A stretch of DNA of 64,000 bases from Gonapodya prolifera JEL478 (taxonomy: Eukaryota; Monoblepharomycota; Monoblepharidomycetes; Monoblepharidales; Gonapodyaceae). The stretch covers positions 1 through 64,000 of the forward strand of contig KQ965871.1 of NCBI GenBank assembly GCA_001574975.1, read 5' to 3'. The notes beneath the pieces are model-generated. The model worked only from the letters and a program-made list of their open reading frames with translations, did not search any database and was not told the origin of the DNA. The translations under genes and the position numbers were made by a program. Numbering within the stretch: the stretch's first letter is position 1; every line of letters starts with the position of its first letter. Shown here one piece after another: positions 45,695 to 58,166 of this stretch.

Positions 45695-48600
45695 TCATCG
45701 CTTGCTTTTCTTCCCGCCCTTGTTGTCCGTTTGTGTCATCAACATCTTTACTTTCGGCAACATTGCATTTATGGCGTCCATTTCCTGCACAATTCGTACA
45801 ATCTCCTTTTCTTGTGGAGATTCTGATTGGGCATCCTTCTGGAACTGGCTAACGGCAGACCTTGCAGCCTTCCCACGCTTCACAGCCCCTGGCACAAGCT
45901 TCACCTTGTATTTATAACGTTGCAGCGCGTTCCAGGGACCACAAACGGGAATTGCGTAGATCAAATCGTCTGTTCCAGAAGGAGTACCAGTGAGCTGATC
46001 GATAAGTGCAACCTCTGAAGTGACCGCGGGAACGGCCTCGCCATCGTCTTCGTCGTCAAAGGCCGCGATTGCCGGTTCAGGAGGAGCTCTGGGTGGCTGT
46101 CCACTCGACCGCTGTGGAGGTGCGGATTTCACCCCTCGTCCTGGTTTGTTCTCCGTGGGTGCTTTTGTTGGAGGTTCTGACTTCGCGGCGCCTAACAACT
46201 TCAGTGCGATCTCCCTCTCGTCGTCATCTTGGTCTGCATACTTTTCCTGCATTTTTTTTAACTTCCCACGCTTACCACGGACGTTTTGCGTACTTGGCTG
46301 CCTCTCCTTGCTACTTCGAGCACCCTTATCTGCAGATCCACCTTCCGGAATGGAGGACGCTTGATTTTGCTTACCCTTCTTCAGATCGCGACGCTCTTTA
46401 GCAGTTAGTCGTCGGTTGGGTCCTGAAGAAGGACGATCTGTCTCGTTCTCTTCGACGGCAGTTCCTTGCTCATTCACAGCGTCCCCTGCATCCGCTGCTT
46501 CAACCACTTCTTCTCCACCTGCTGTGTTCAATTCACCCTCCGAATCACTTCCAGCTCCTTCATGTTCCTGAACTTCCAAGGTTGGCTCACTAGGCTGCTC
46601 TTCACCAGGTTGCTCTGCTGCCGTGATGTTTTCTTCTCCGCCATCATCCCCACCATCGAGCTCAACTTCCTGTTCCTGGCCAACCACGTCAATATCTTCA
46701 TTGGCGTCTCCTCCTATCGAGGACGCTTCGTCGTCTGCGTTTGTTGAAACAGTTGCCACCGCTTTGTACTCTTCCGCCGAGTCACCTCTACCCCAAGGTC
46801 GACGATCCCACAAATGCGCGAGCACATTTCCTTCTTCGACTCGAAAAAGAAGGGCAAAGCCGTAGACTCTGCAGCCACAAATAAAAAAATTATAATTGCG
46901 CATTCATGATTGTTTGAAAGAAATCATCTCACAGCTGCACTGGTGGCAACCAGTTTTTCTTGCCACGGATCATGAATGATCCAGCTGTAAGGTATTCTCC
47001 GGTCGGAGCGGTCTTGCTGACTTGATCGGGGTGAACCCACCACGCCGAGGTGATGACTTTAGAGTCCCACGCTCCACTGGTGCAAACCTAACATTATCAG
47101 CGTAAGTATCTGTGGCCAGGGGGGACCACACTTTAGCACATATACTAACGGCCATGGTTCCAGCCTGTAGGAGGGTTTGTGGGGGTATTGGGGTTTCTCT
47201 GTTTGTTCCTGGCGGGGGTGGTGGAAGACCCTCATCCTTGACGGGATCGAATTGGTAAGGATTCTTTATGACGACACTTGCTGCACCTTTTATTCACGGT
47301 AACGCATTTATAAACACGAACTCGGTGATTCCCGTGGACAAAATCTGCCAAACTCACCATGAAGATCTGCGTGGACATACACATCGCCCGGCTTGAGGTG
47401 CTTCTTCACCAACAATTCATTCTGCGACGCGTCTTTCCCTCCGACAATCAAGTAGTTTTCAGAACTGATGAACCAGTGAAACTGCTCGAACCAATTCGGT
47501 TTCCGATACGTCTGTGGTCTGGTACTCGTTGCCGTTACGCGTGCTGCTTGCGCGGCCTTGATGTCTGCAGCTGCCTTGCGCTCTGAAGCTTTAAGTGCCT
47601 TTGTCGTGGCCGCCATAGTTTTCTCTTGTTTCTGGAGTGCTTGACGGCGGGCATCGTAATACCTCGCGTAAAAGGAAGGTGGATATCCTGATATTGCCCA
47701 GGAACTTTCGTTAAGGACTCACTTTTTCGCATTCGCATATCCTCCGAGGTTGACGTCCAAATCTACAAGAACGGAACTTGGAGACTGCCTATCTGCGGCC
47801 CTGCTGCGTTGACCCTCGTTCTCGGAGCCGTCTCTATCTCCCTCGCTCTCAGTTTCTGAGAAAGACTCATCGTCGCTTTCATGATCTTCAGCGTCCGGAT
47901 GCGGTAATCTGGTTTACGCCTGAATTGGTGTCAGGTCTTCAATGGAACGCGCAACTTATTCTCACTTCACAGTCACCAAGCCTTCGCTCAACTTCAACTT
48001 CTCAACCATCATGGCTTCAGGGCTACCTCTCCTCTTGCCTTCCTCGACTTCCCTCTCCAAGTCACGCCAGTCAAACCCAGCTGCCAGGTAGCTCCGCACA
48101 ACAGCCAAGACTCGTTCCACCTCATCCAAATGACGTTCCACAGCCTGCGCAATCTTGATGCTCTGCTCTTGAGCGGCGGTGAGTCCAGCAATACGAGCCT
48201 CGTGCTCCTTGCGGGCCTGTTCTACACGTCGTCGAGCGACTGTTTCTGCCTGCTCAGCGCGGGTGCGGAGCTTGGAATGTTCCCACAAGGAGAAAAACTC
48301 ATCCGCCGCGCCGGAAAAGGTTGGAAACCGCCGAAGAGGGAGGTGGGCGAGGTGTGAAGGCGCGAAGGGATGGAACTCTTCGAATGCTTGACCGTCCCCT
48401 TGACGCGCGGAAGCGGCGGCATCCGGAGCAGGAGCAGAAAAACGAAGTGAGTCGCCCGCAGGAGATTCCGTCGGTTTGGTTTCGTCCTTCAGCACGATCC
48501 ACCCTTCACACTCCTTCTCACCAATGGTGAGCAGCAGCGCGTTCATGCCCTCGAATGAGTGCAGAAGACGAGAGAATATCGACTGTGGGGATGTATCCGA

Positions 48601-49824
48601 TGTGTCCACCTCATCGACACGGACGGTGGCCTCGACTGAAGCATCGTGGAGCACACTGTCGATCATCACTGACAACATATTTGACATCAAGGTGAACGGG
48701 GGCATAAAACAATAACACAATGCTCACCAGGAGAGAAATCCGCAACTGCTTTCTCCTTGAGCCACTTCCTTAGAGTCGGAGTAACGTCCTCCCGCTGCTT
48801 TACTGCTCGTTTGCCCGCCGACTTTCCTTTTTGCTGGGCACCTCCCTTCCCGTCCTTCTTTCGGTCATCGCCACCTTTTCCCTTGCCAGGATTCATGTTC
48901 GCCTGCGAAGCTTCGGCCCTTTCTTCAGCTGGGAGGGCCGGAGCAGCAGGATCGTCGACCGGTTTTGTGGGGAGTGTGAGAATCTCTCGGAGCCTCTCAT
49001 CCGTCATTGGCGCAAATTCGCGTGCGAAACCGACTTCATAGATCTCCCCGACGGCCATGCGGAATGTTTCTTTCTCGGCGTCAGTCTCGCCCTCGACCTT
49101 CTTTGTCGAAGTGCTTTGGGCACCAGATGGCACTTCAAGCGTGACGACACGTAGCAGAGCGATGATGCGGAAAGTATGGTCCGTAAGAATAATGTTACCC
49201 GAAGCCTGTCGTGGTCAAAAAATGGAACGTGAAGTCACACACGCTACGAAATTCCCAGGGGTACTTACGAAGAGCTCGATCAAGACGTGGTAAGCCGCTT
49301 CCCCATCCCCAAACTTCATGTCGACGATTCTGTCATAGCCCAGCTGCCTGATGTCCGTCAGTCGTCGCGAGCGCAAGTGCTTTCTGAGCTTGGAGGAGAA
49401 GCCGGACGGTGTTGCGGACTTGTTGTGGGCGAAGATGGTTGAGTGGACGCGGATACCTTACGGGGAGGCGAATGAGGGGTAAAATTTCGTTCAAGGTTAC
49501 GAGAAGGATCAGTGGTCCATCCTACAACGTCTCGCAATGTGTCGTGATCCATCAACCCATATGAACTCCTTTCTCTACCGTTCCAACATTCGCACATCCA
49601 CCGTCATTCCACCACTCTACGACTCATAGTCTTCCATTTTCCCAATGAGCGCAAACCCCACCTGATTCCGTGAGAAGCACGACCTTCTCCCCTCCCGCGG
49701 CGAACTTCCAAAGATACGTTTTCGGATTGATGTCGTACACATTGGCGAGCCGTAGTCCGACCAGGCGCGGTTTCAGATCGCCTATCACGGCGCGGATGTC
49801 CAGCGCGGTGAAGCGGTTCTTCAT
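45695..49824 (-). CDS. RQC2: Ribosome quality control protein Rqc2/NEMF (Tae2)
   Basis: A long minus-strand gene. It starts [19 protein letters not shown] (NFACT-N), with [31 protein letters not shown] and [12 protein letters not shown] Lys-rich insert is followed by the helical middle ([38 protein letters not shown]), the NFACT-R domain ([57 protein letters not shown]), a long acidic linker ([18 protein letters not shown]), and NFACT-C ([20 protein letters not shown]). This is the full Rqc2/NEMF layout. The protein binds stalled 60S subunits with peptidyl-tRNA, recruits the Ltn1 ligase and adds C-terminal Ala/Thr tails. Asp9 and the Asp-Arg pair of GYDRI match residues needed for tailing. 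ATG 49824 lies 67 bp from the divergent Cuz1 gene. Confidence 0.92.
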
Positions 49825-49891
49825 GATTCTGTGGTGAAGCTGTGGGCGAGAGTTTTGGTCACCGGCAGTCGGCAGAATTTACGAAGAAGTC
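49825..49891. promoter_or_regulatory. 67-bp divergent intergenic region, Rqc2/Cuz1
   Basis: Only 67 bp separate the start codons of Rqc2 (minus) and Cuz1 (plus). Any core promoters and 5' leaders must lie here or reach into the opposite gene, so a shared bidirectional promoter is likely. I see no clear TATA box. Confidence 0.6.
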
Positions 49892-51326
49892 ATGGAACTC
49901 CCGTCGTTGGGACGAAACTGCGCATTCTCCACATGCGCGCGCCTCGATTTCCTTCCCTTCACCTGCACGCTCTGCAGCCTGAGCTTCTGGTGCGCGAGGC
50001 CGAATGTGTTCCCATCTTTCCACCTGTGGTGACCAACGGCAACCAAATATGACTCTCACCCAGCTCCGATCACCGCCTGCCCCCGTCCCATTCGTGTGAG
50101 AAGTGGGCGCAAGAGGTGGACAAGAGGGTGGACGTGGTGTGCGCCAAGTGCGGGCGCGTCGTCGAGGGCGGTGATGTTGAGGTGTGTCGTCTGTCTGCCT
50201 GGTGAATGGCGGCTTGGGCAGTCCTTTTTACTTTGTACGTTGCTTCGTGAATAGCTGGAAGAGCACCTGAAATCGAATTGCACCACCCACGTCCGTGCCG
50301 CGCTGGACGCGTCCCAACTCGTGATGTGTTGTATCGCCGGGTGCACCACGACCGACCAGCGCTCGCTCATGTCAAAGTGCGACCACTGTGGGCTCGTGTA
50401 CTGTCTCAAGTGGGTCCCATTCTGTCACGGGGGGAGGGGAGCAAGGGATGGATGAGTGTTGACCCGTTCAAGGAACTGACAGACATCGCCATGCTGTATC
50501 GCACTCGTGCGTCGGTGACGGGATGAGAGACAAAGAGCGCGAACAAGCACGTGCGGAGATTCAGGAAAAGCTCGCGAAAGTGAAGGAGTCCGGGAGTGGG
50601 AGCGGGTCCTCGTCTGCGTCTGCGTCTGCCAAACCGACGGGGCGACCAAAGGCCAAATACAACCCGAAGATCGAGCTGATGAAACTCAAGGTGCGTGAAT
50701 CTTTCCCGGGTTGGGTTACGTGTACCTTTGCGCTCAACACTCTTCGGGATGGTTCCCACACCAGATGAAGGCCCAGGGCGAGGCCTCCGTACCCACAGAC
50801 CGCCGCTTCTACCTGCGGGTCTACTTGCCATCCGAGGTCGCCACGCGGAAACCCGACGGGGAAGCGTGGTTTTTCGACAAGGTAACGCCGTGACGTTCTG
50901 CGTTTACACCTCACCCGACGAGAGATCGTAGGCGTAGAGCTGACAAGGCCGTGCATAAAGGATTGCCTCCCGGGCAAACTGGTCGACCGCCTCGCGAGCA
51001 CGTACAAAGTGACCAACACCAACGCGTCTGAGCAGGACGACACTAAAGTGAGATCCCAACCCTCGTCTTCGCTTTTTTTGGTGTTTATGGACAGCTCATA
51101 CCACACTCTCCACGTGCACGTGCGAAGCGTCTTCGACTGTTTAATTACGCCACAGGAGCTCCGCTACCCATGCAAACGGCGCTTTCGCAGTGCGAAGGTG
51201 TCGAGAGTGGCGGACGGGTTGCGTTGGGACGGGGGAAGGTGTTTGAGTCTGGGGAGTAGAGTCGACGGGTTGGACGGTTGGACGGTTGGGGAACGGTTCG
51301 TAATGATACCACTGCTGCGAATGTAA
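49892..51326 (+). CDS. CUZ1: AN1-type zinc finger protein Cuz1/ZFAND1
   Basis: Seven exons (49892-49989, 50064-50181, 50255-50409, 50483-50690, 50765-50881, 50961-51047, 51156-51326) splice in phase to 317 residues. The first AN1 finger begins MELPSLGRNCAFSTCARLDF, continues with PFTCTLCSLSFCSDH and ends RLPPSHSC. The second is IAGC...KCDHCGLVYCLKHRHAVSHSC. Both need splicing to restore their Cys/His spacing. A charged linker (KEREQARAEIQEKLAKVKES) precedes a C-terminal ubiquitin-like region (RRFYLRVYLPSEVAT, EAWFFDKDCLPGKLVDRLAS) as in yeast Cuz1 and human ZFAND1. These bind the proteasome and Cdc48/p97 and act under arsenite or metal stress, including stress-granule clearance. Finger ligands are all present. 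Its divergent partner Rqc2 acts in a Cdc48-linked pathway. Confidence 0.9.
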
Positions 51327-51793
51327 AAATGCAATGGAAATCGTGTGCAACAAGTTGATGTCACAATCGCACCGCCTCAACCACATATCACACTTCAACT
51401 TGGGGTTGTTGGTTGACGTCGTCGTGATACATCCGGTTTCGCACATATGTGGGGCCATGAAACAGACCTTGCCATCACTGATACCACAACGTGTCTATGC
51501 TTCTTTTTTTGGTATTCATTTGTTTGACAATCGTCACAATGATTCGCGAATGAAATTTCAATTGTGGAGAGAGAGGTACCGTGTCGAGGTGCGAGGGAGT
51601 GGAGCGCGGGTCGCTCTATGTGAGCTTGAGACTTGGATTGTCGATGAGCACTGTGACGGGAACAAGGTGACGGGCGGATGAGCTACAGCAGCATTCAGCA
51701 ATCAACACGTTTGAAGCAGTTCGTTCCAAACGGAATTATCATCATTTATTCACAGTGACGGATAACGCCTAGAGCAACATTCCGCTCCGCGGT

Positions 51794-52322
51794 TCACTCG
51801 CCTCCGGCGGACGCCTCGGTCAGCGCTAACGCGCCTAGGCCTCGGGCTCCCTCCTCCGGTCTTTGCAGGCCTCCGTTGCTCGAACTCACCCTCCACAAGC
51901 GGCTGCCAATCTGTATCGTTACCCGCGGCCACGCTCTTGTAGAAGCCTCCGACGGCGGCCTCGACCTGACCCGTATTGAGCAGGGCAAACGCAAGTAAGT
52001 GCTGCGCCTCTCGCTTTGTGCGTTCGTTTCGCAGCGCAGGAACGACCGCCTCGATGACAGAATGGAAGTCTCGGATTTTGTAGAACCCGCGGGCGGCGTA
52101 GAGCCATGAGATTGGATCTTGAAAACGAAAAAAATGATTGAGATCGGAGTAGGGGGAGTGGAGAGCGGATGCGGGTGTGCGGCGGTGCGGGAGAGATGAG
52201 TTGGAGCGGTGCAGGAAGGAGCTTAAATAGAGCAGGGGCAGAGAGTGGCGCGCACCTTTTGGATAGAACCCGACCGATTCCTGCAGAAAGTCGCGGACTG
52301 ATTTGCGCTGCGCTTCGACCAT
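51794..52322 (-). CDS. Small TPR-like hypothetical protein
   Basis: ATG 52322 starts MVEAQRKSVRDFLQESVGFY. A long intron (about 52255-52115) leads to DPISWLYAARGFYKIRDFHS, VIEAVVPALRNERTKREAQH, and LLAFALLNTGQVEAAVGGFY. The pairs of amphipathic helices with small residues at turn positions resemble one to two tetratricopeptide repeats. A short last intron (about 36-39 nt, unusually small) would give the end GALALTEASAGGE at 51794. About 115 residues. I recognise no family. TPR-like folds usually mediate protein contacts. The start codon is 8 bp from the first ATG of the divergent helicase gene. Confidence 0.5.
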
Positions 52323-52330
52323 TGTGAGCG

Positions 52331-55300
52331 ATGAATGCTTTGGCCCTAAAGTGGTGCCAAACCCGTCAGTGCACAGTCCCCCACCGATTCGTGCTCAGCG
52401 TCCGTCGCATGGAAGCAGACGATCCAATCCAGACGCAGCGCCGGTCGCTGCCCATCTACGAGTACAGAGACGCCCTCATCGAGGCGCTCGAGCACTACCC
52501 CACGCTCGTCGTGGTCGGCGACACGTGCGTATTCAGTCTGTAAGCCATCACGCTCCTTCCAGCGCTCACAGATGCTCTACCAATGCAGCGGGTCGGGAAA
52601 AACGACGCAGGTTCCCCAGTACCTACTCGAGGCGTTTGGTGGGGACGGAAAGCTGCGGGTTGCGGTACGTTCTGCCCTCTGGCAACGACAGCGCATCGAG
52701 TCTGAAAAACTGTACCGAATCTGATTTAGGTGACGCAACCGCGTCGTATTGCTGCTATTTCAGCCGCCCAGCGAGTGTCGCAAGGTAAGGTCTCTCGCTA
52801 CCACCCCCAATAAGCACGTGTAAGGTTTCTGATGCTCCTCAACCGCCAGAGCTCCGACAGCCCAAAGTGGGGCTCCGGGTCGGATACAAGATCCGCTTCG
52901 AGGCGGCGGTAGGGAATGACACGGAGCTGATATACATGGTATGTGGTTGGCAACACTCCGGCACAATAAAACACAACCACAACCGCGCACGACCTTCAGA
53001 CCGACGGCGTCCTCCTCCGCGAAGCCTGCACCGACCCCACGCTCTCGGCATACCACGCCATCGTCATCGACGAAGCCCACGAGCGCTCTCTTGACACGGA
53101 CGTCCTGCTCGGCCTGCTCAAGCGCGCGCGCCGCGCCAGGCCCGACCTCAGGCTGCTCGTTATGAGCGCAACGCTCGACGTAGACAAGTTCTCGGCGTTT
53201 TTTGACGACGCGCCTTGCTTTTCGGTGCCCGGGAGGACGTTCGAGGTTGATATTTTCTTGTGGGTGTGCGAGGTGCCCGCTTACCCAAAGGGTACGGGGG
53301 TGGGGGGCGATGCGATGCTTGATCGCGGGGGGTCCTACTGATTTTCTTCAGTTGCCCCCGAACTTGTCCCCCCGCCGACGCTTCCCCCCCACAGCCAGAA
53401 GAAGATCAAGATCGCCACGCTCAAGAGCACGTTCGTCCAGCGCGCCGTCGACACCGCCATGCACATCCATGCCACGCGTCCCATGGGCGTACGTTGCTTT
53501 TCGTTGCCTCAACCTCACCCCTTGCCCTCATGTAACCCAACCCAACCAACCCACCCATCACAGCACATCCTCGTCTTCCTCACGGGCCAAGACGACATCG
53601 AGACCGCCGTTCGCCGCGCGACAGAAGCCGATCGCGCGCTGGACTACACGCGCGATATCTCGGACCGCTCTGTGCGCGGCGTGCGATGCCTGCCCGTGTA
53701 CTCTGCGCTCGAGAGCGGCGAGCAGCGGGCGATTTTCGACGAGGCTGGGGACGGGCTGCGTAAGATTGTGTTTGCGACTAATATCGCGCAGGTGGGTCCT
53801 GGGGGGCGGTGAATGGCAAGGGAGGATGATGACGTGACGTGACCCCCCCCCCCCCTCTAATTGAAGACTTCCATCACCATACCCGGGATCCGGTACGTGG
53901 TTGATTCGGGCTTCGTGAAGCAGAACCAGTACGACCCGGCTACGGGCATGGACGGGCTGCTGGTGGTTCCCATCAGCAAGTCCGCCGCGACGCAGAGATC
54001 CGGTCGGGCCGGTACGTCATAATGCCGTTCTTGTGTCGCGTGAACGATGCCCCTCTAACCCACCGGCGTTCACAAAGGTCGTACAACGCACGGCGAATGC
54101 TACCGGCTCTACTCGCGAGACTCGTTCGACGAGCTGGACGCGGAGACGGTCCCGGAGATCCAGCGGACGAGTTTGCTCGCCGTCGTGCTGGACTTGAAGA
54201 AGATGGGCGTCAAGGACGTGCTTGGGTTTGAGTTTATCGATCCGCCCGAGCGGAACTTGGAGGTGTCGGCGATCAGGCAGCTGTTTTTGCTTGGAGGTGG
54301 GTCGAAGTCGCTGTCGCACGGTCAACATCATCCGCTCTGCTCATGACCGCTTTCACACTCTTCCACAGCACTCACACCAACGGGTGACCTCACACGCACC
54401 GGCGACCACCTTTCGGCCTTCCCCATCTCTCCCTTCCTCAGCCGGGCGCTGCTGTCGGCAAGCCAGGAATACCGCTGCGCGCGCGAACTACTCACCATCT
54501 GCGCATTCCTCTCCATCGAATCCATCTGGCTCGAGCCCCGAGACGAGACCAAACGCGACCTTGCCGCCCGCACGCGCCGCGAGTTCGCCCACCCGAGCGG
54601 GGACCACATGACCCTCGTGCGCGTCTGGGACGCCTTCCAGGACTCTGGGGAGGACCGCGAGTGGTGCAAGCGGCACTTTATCCACCACCGCGCCGTGCGC
54701 ACCGCGGGCAGGATCAGGGACCAGCTTGTGGGCGTCATGAGCAGGTTGGGCCTGGATACGAGCGGGAGCTGTAGGGTGCGTCGGTCGAACGGCGATATGG
54801 AGAGAGAAAGGGATAGGGACAGGGACGGTAAGCGTCGGCGGGGTTGGGCGGCCCCCGATGGCGAGTACGACCCCGTGCCCGTGATCAAGTCGCTCTGTAC
54901 GGCGCTGTACCCAAACGCTGCAAAGCGGTACGGCGAGCGCGGGGTGTTTTACGGGTACGCCGGTGTTGCCGCAAGTCGAGGCCCCGGGGGGAGTGGGAGT
55001 GGTGGTGGTAGTGGTGGAGGGACGGGAACGGGAACGGGAACGCGAGGTCAGCGTGGCGACGCGGTGGCGCTGTTCATGCACCCGCAGAGCGCGCTGTGGG
55101 AGGAAGGCGGGGAGTATGGCGGGCTGGAGTGGGTTGTGTTCCATGATGTTGGTGAGTCTTTGCGTATCGTGGATGGCGTGACCTTGGGTTTTGTCTCACG
55201 CATTCTGCTCTTGACGATTTTATGTATCGCCGGCGTATGATCTGTGCGCTCGTCCTGAAAACATCGCATTACACCATTGTCGCCATTGCCTCATTCACTC

Positions 55301-55633
55301 CACACAGTGTACACGAACCGCGCTACGATGAGGCACGTGTCGCAGGTGGACTGGAGCTGGATCTCCCCGCTTGTAAGTCGTCTGTCGGAGATCGACGAGG
55401 AGAAGCTCACGGGTCGGACAGTCGTTGAGACCAGCGGTGGGGAGGGTGGCGAGGGTGGGGCCGGAGAAGCTTCCCGGGGAGAAGAGGGGCAGAAGGAAGG
55501 GGACAGGGAGGAGGAGAAGGCGGGCGAGGTGGAACGAAAGAGGAAGCAGAAGGAGGAGGAGGAGGAGCAGAGGGATGCTAGAGTCAGGGAGGCGAGGGAA
55601 AGGTATGCGGCGAGGAAGAAGGCGCGGACATGA
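52331..55633 (+). CDS. DEAH-box RNA helicase (DHX40/Prp22-Prp43-like)
   Basis: About ten exons. ATG 52331 is the outer start; ATG 52409 ([20 protein letters not shown]) fits the family N-terminus better. Motifs in order after splicing: [21 protein letters not shown], Ia [16 protein letters not shown], Ib [79 protein letters not shown]. Winged-helix, ratchet and OB-fold regions follow ([60 protein letters not shown]). A Gly-rich insert lies in the OB region, and a Glu/Lys-rich tail ends at 55633. There is no S1 domain, so Prp22 itself is less likely. ATP-driven RNA or RNP remodelling, in splicing or ribosome assembly, is expected. One intron holds a long C-run near 53845. Confidence 0.87.
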
Positions 55634-56054
55634 GTGGGTGCGGAGTGAGAGGAGTTTTGTGGCATTGTATTATGCATTATGTAGAAAGTTGTGAAGGTGG
55701 TAATGATGACGATTTCAAGGTACAAGAAGGACGGAGCTCTGGAGGTATGTAAGAACAAAAGAAGTAGCGTATTTCGGGGAATGCATCGATTTCAGTAAAC
55801 GACACTTGGGTTCCTAAATGCAATTATTTGGGCAAAATAGGTTCAAACAATGATAATGATACATCGTGCTCCATGAGATTGGGTGGAATGAAGAAATTGC
55901 AAGTTGCGAACAAGTCCAACTAGTTGGCGAGTCGGTACATGCCTAAGAGCACGGATCCTGGTAGAAACGATGTGATGAATGAGTGGTAGAAGGAGTATCT
56001 TCTGTTCGTATTCGTTCTTTCGTTCCGGTTGCCCGCACACCGTCAACGTCCACG
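55634..56054. other. Intergenic between convergent genes
   Basis: No supportable gene. It should hold the 3' ends of the helicase gene and of the DMAC1-like gene. Confidence 0.4.
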
Positions 56055-56327
56055 TCACACAGGTTCAGCTTCCAATCCCCAGGCCATCACGCACCACCAC
56101 CACCGCCACCCCCTTCGCCAGAACATACCTAGCCCAAACGCGCCCAGAGTTGCCCTCCTCGCCAGCACGTTCCCGCCGCCCGCTCGACTAACGATTCGTG
56201 CCTCGTACAGAAGGTAGGCGCCCAGACCGGAGAATGTGGCGAATCCGGTGACGCGGCAGGGCAGACAGTCGTGGGGATTCTGCGTATTGGAGGTGGATGG
56301 GGAAGGGGAGGGGTCGGGGGACGACAT
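56055..56327 (-). CDS. DUF4536/TMEM261 (DMAC1-like) small mitochondrial membrane protein
   Basis: ATG 56327 starts a Ser/Pro-rich leader, then HDCLPCRVTGFATFSGLGAY, the CxxC-plus-hydrophobic motif of the DUF4536/TMEM261 group. A second hydrophobic stretch (ATLGAFGLG) follows. A 60-nt GTATGT...GAAG stretch near the end may be an intron; both readings end AEPV at 56055. The protein is about 70-90 residues. The family is linked to complex I distal membrane arm assembly (DMAC1) in animals; that role here is inferred. Confidence 0.65.
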   Translation of the reverse strand: MSSPDPSPSPSTSNTQNPHDCLPCRVTGFATFSGLGAYLLYEARIVSRAGGGNVLARRATLGAFGLGMFWRRGWRWWWCVMAWGLEAEPV

Positions 56328-57627
56328 AGAGAGTTCAGGTGAAGATTCGCAACGGAATATTAGGGCTTCACGTTTTTTGTACAGTGGTTTCTGAACACCC
56401 TAAATTTCCGTGGTAACCACAGAATAGCTTGGTCGTCAACCTCCTACCGTGCCATGGTCAGCTGATTTCGAAACTCATATAAAGTTCTTGATGAGGAATC
56501 TCGAATGTCGTTAGTTTTCTCAACAAACAAGAGCACATATAGTTTCCAGGCACCTCTTAGGCACTTCGACACGCTTCCCCTTTTCCTTCGGGGTTGGGCA
56601 AGGTGAAGTTGACGTATGTAGATGTATCGGCGCCTTTCGCCATCACTTTGCTGCGACCACCCATTCCTGAATAAACGACAAACTCCACCACAATTCTTGT
56701 CTACTTAAAACCCGACTCGGCGAGTCGGACTCACCACCCGCCTTCAACAACATTCTCACACCGTGCGTCGCTTTTATTTTCTCCTGGGTGGTCCCATCGC
56801 ACCGGTGGGACGAAGTCGTATTCCACTTGATTGCAAAAGAGGGAAAGTGCAATTGAAGGATGGTTGTGCAAGTTTCGCAGCACCCGATAACCATCAAATA
56901 TGTGAGGTGGGGATGTTTGTAAACGAACGCCTAGAATAAAAACGAGTTTCTTGTCGTGAATAAAATGGGATGCCAGTGACATTTGGGCGTAGGTGTCACA
57001 CTACTTCGACGCTCGGTCCACCTGTGAAACTCCGATAACGTCCGTTCGAATCTGAATCAGAAAGAAGTGGGAACTTGATAGTCGCGTCTTCAATTCCCGG
57101 AAGGGGAAGGGGTTACGGTGCAAGCCGTCAATCCCTGTCCACTCGAAATGCTCCGATAATGCAACAGATGTCCGTGCGCAGTAACGCGTTGAGTCGATAC
57201 TCCTCTCCAAGGGTGACGGCGTGGAGGCAGGCCGGAGGTAGCAGCAGAAGATCCAGGTGGGATAAGAGCCGCACACAGACGGGGCGTAACACAAAGCCGG
57301 TGTATTCTTCTCGGGGCAATTTCGCCCAAACTGATTCTAAACTTGCTACTTCTAACGTCCTCTTTTATACCCTACGATATGTACCGTGCATGCGAATCCA
57401 AATCCGCAGTCACGCAAAGTCCAACGCTGAGCGCGCCCTTCTCTCACTCAGAGTCCGTTACAACTTCCCATTCCTTCTTCATTCATCGTCCAAGAGGGAA
57501 AGAGTGTCCTTGCGTGAATAAACGAAGTGATGATCGAGTGGGGCTCGGGTACATCGTTATGCCCAGGTAAACGGTTATATTATGTTGGTTATCAGCACCT
57601 AACGTAAGAACCTAAACAACCTCAACC
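56328..57627. other. Gene-poor stretch, doubtful frames only
   Basis: About 1.3 kb. A minus-strand frame at 56731-56982 and a plus-strand frame at 57075-57521 are open, but neither has a motif, a codon pattern like the neighbouring genes, or splice partners. I see no repeats or RNA structures. Confidence 0.4.
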
Positions 57628-58166
57628 ATGTATTCCAAATTCGCAGCTGACGAGGCCGAGGACGCCAAGAGACTATCAGAGTTTGAAGCAACCGTACGGA
57701 AGCTTGACGAAGCTGATCGGGGACGGTCCCGCCAGCGTATGGTCGAGGATAGCGACGCCGTTAAAGTGGGTCTCATCCTATTGATTTCGCTTCACATCTC
57801 TCATGATACACTCATACCGTTGCTTTTTACTTCACAGGAGGCCGAAGCGAAAGTACAGCGTGCCCAAATCGAACGACTGCAAAAAGCCGACTTTCCCCAA
57901 CCCTGATCCTGAAGAAGCCGCCAAACAGGACGAGGAGAAACGCACGGTTGCGTACATAGACTCGCTTAAGACGCCCAGTCTACTTGAGAATGCAGAAAAG
58001 ATCGCGGAAGAGGCGGTGAGTATTGTCATGGAATCGTCGGTGCGAGCTGCACTTTATATCCTCCATCTCCCTCTACAATGTTACCTACTGTACCAAGGTT
58101 GAAGAAGAATTCGGAAGCTGGGAAGAGTACGGGGACGGGAGTAAAGATCGAGGTGCGAAGAAGTGA
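57628..58166 (+). CDS. Hypothetical acidic helical protein
   Basis: ATG 57628 begins [20 protein letters not shown], a charged helical start. Intron 1 begins at GTGGGT near 57767. Using the AAG acceptor about 57849 it joins in frame to [20 protein letters not shown], then [20 protein letters not shown] and [17 protein letters not shown]. Intron 2 (GTGAGT near 58016 to the acceptor near 58100) leads to [20 protein letters not shown] ending at 58166. A nearby CAG acceptor about 57838 keeps another frame that stops within about 25 residues. The protein is about 120 residues. I do not recognise the family; the conserved-looking middle and end suggest a real small adaptor. Confidence 0.55.

Noticed and set aside
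53845-53860. Poly-C run (and poly-G run near 63330) as regulatory elements
   Set aside because: Both lie inside introns and are simple homopolymers; no further signal supports a function.
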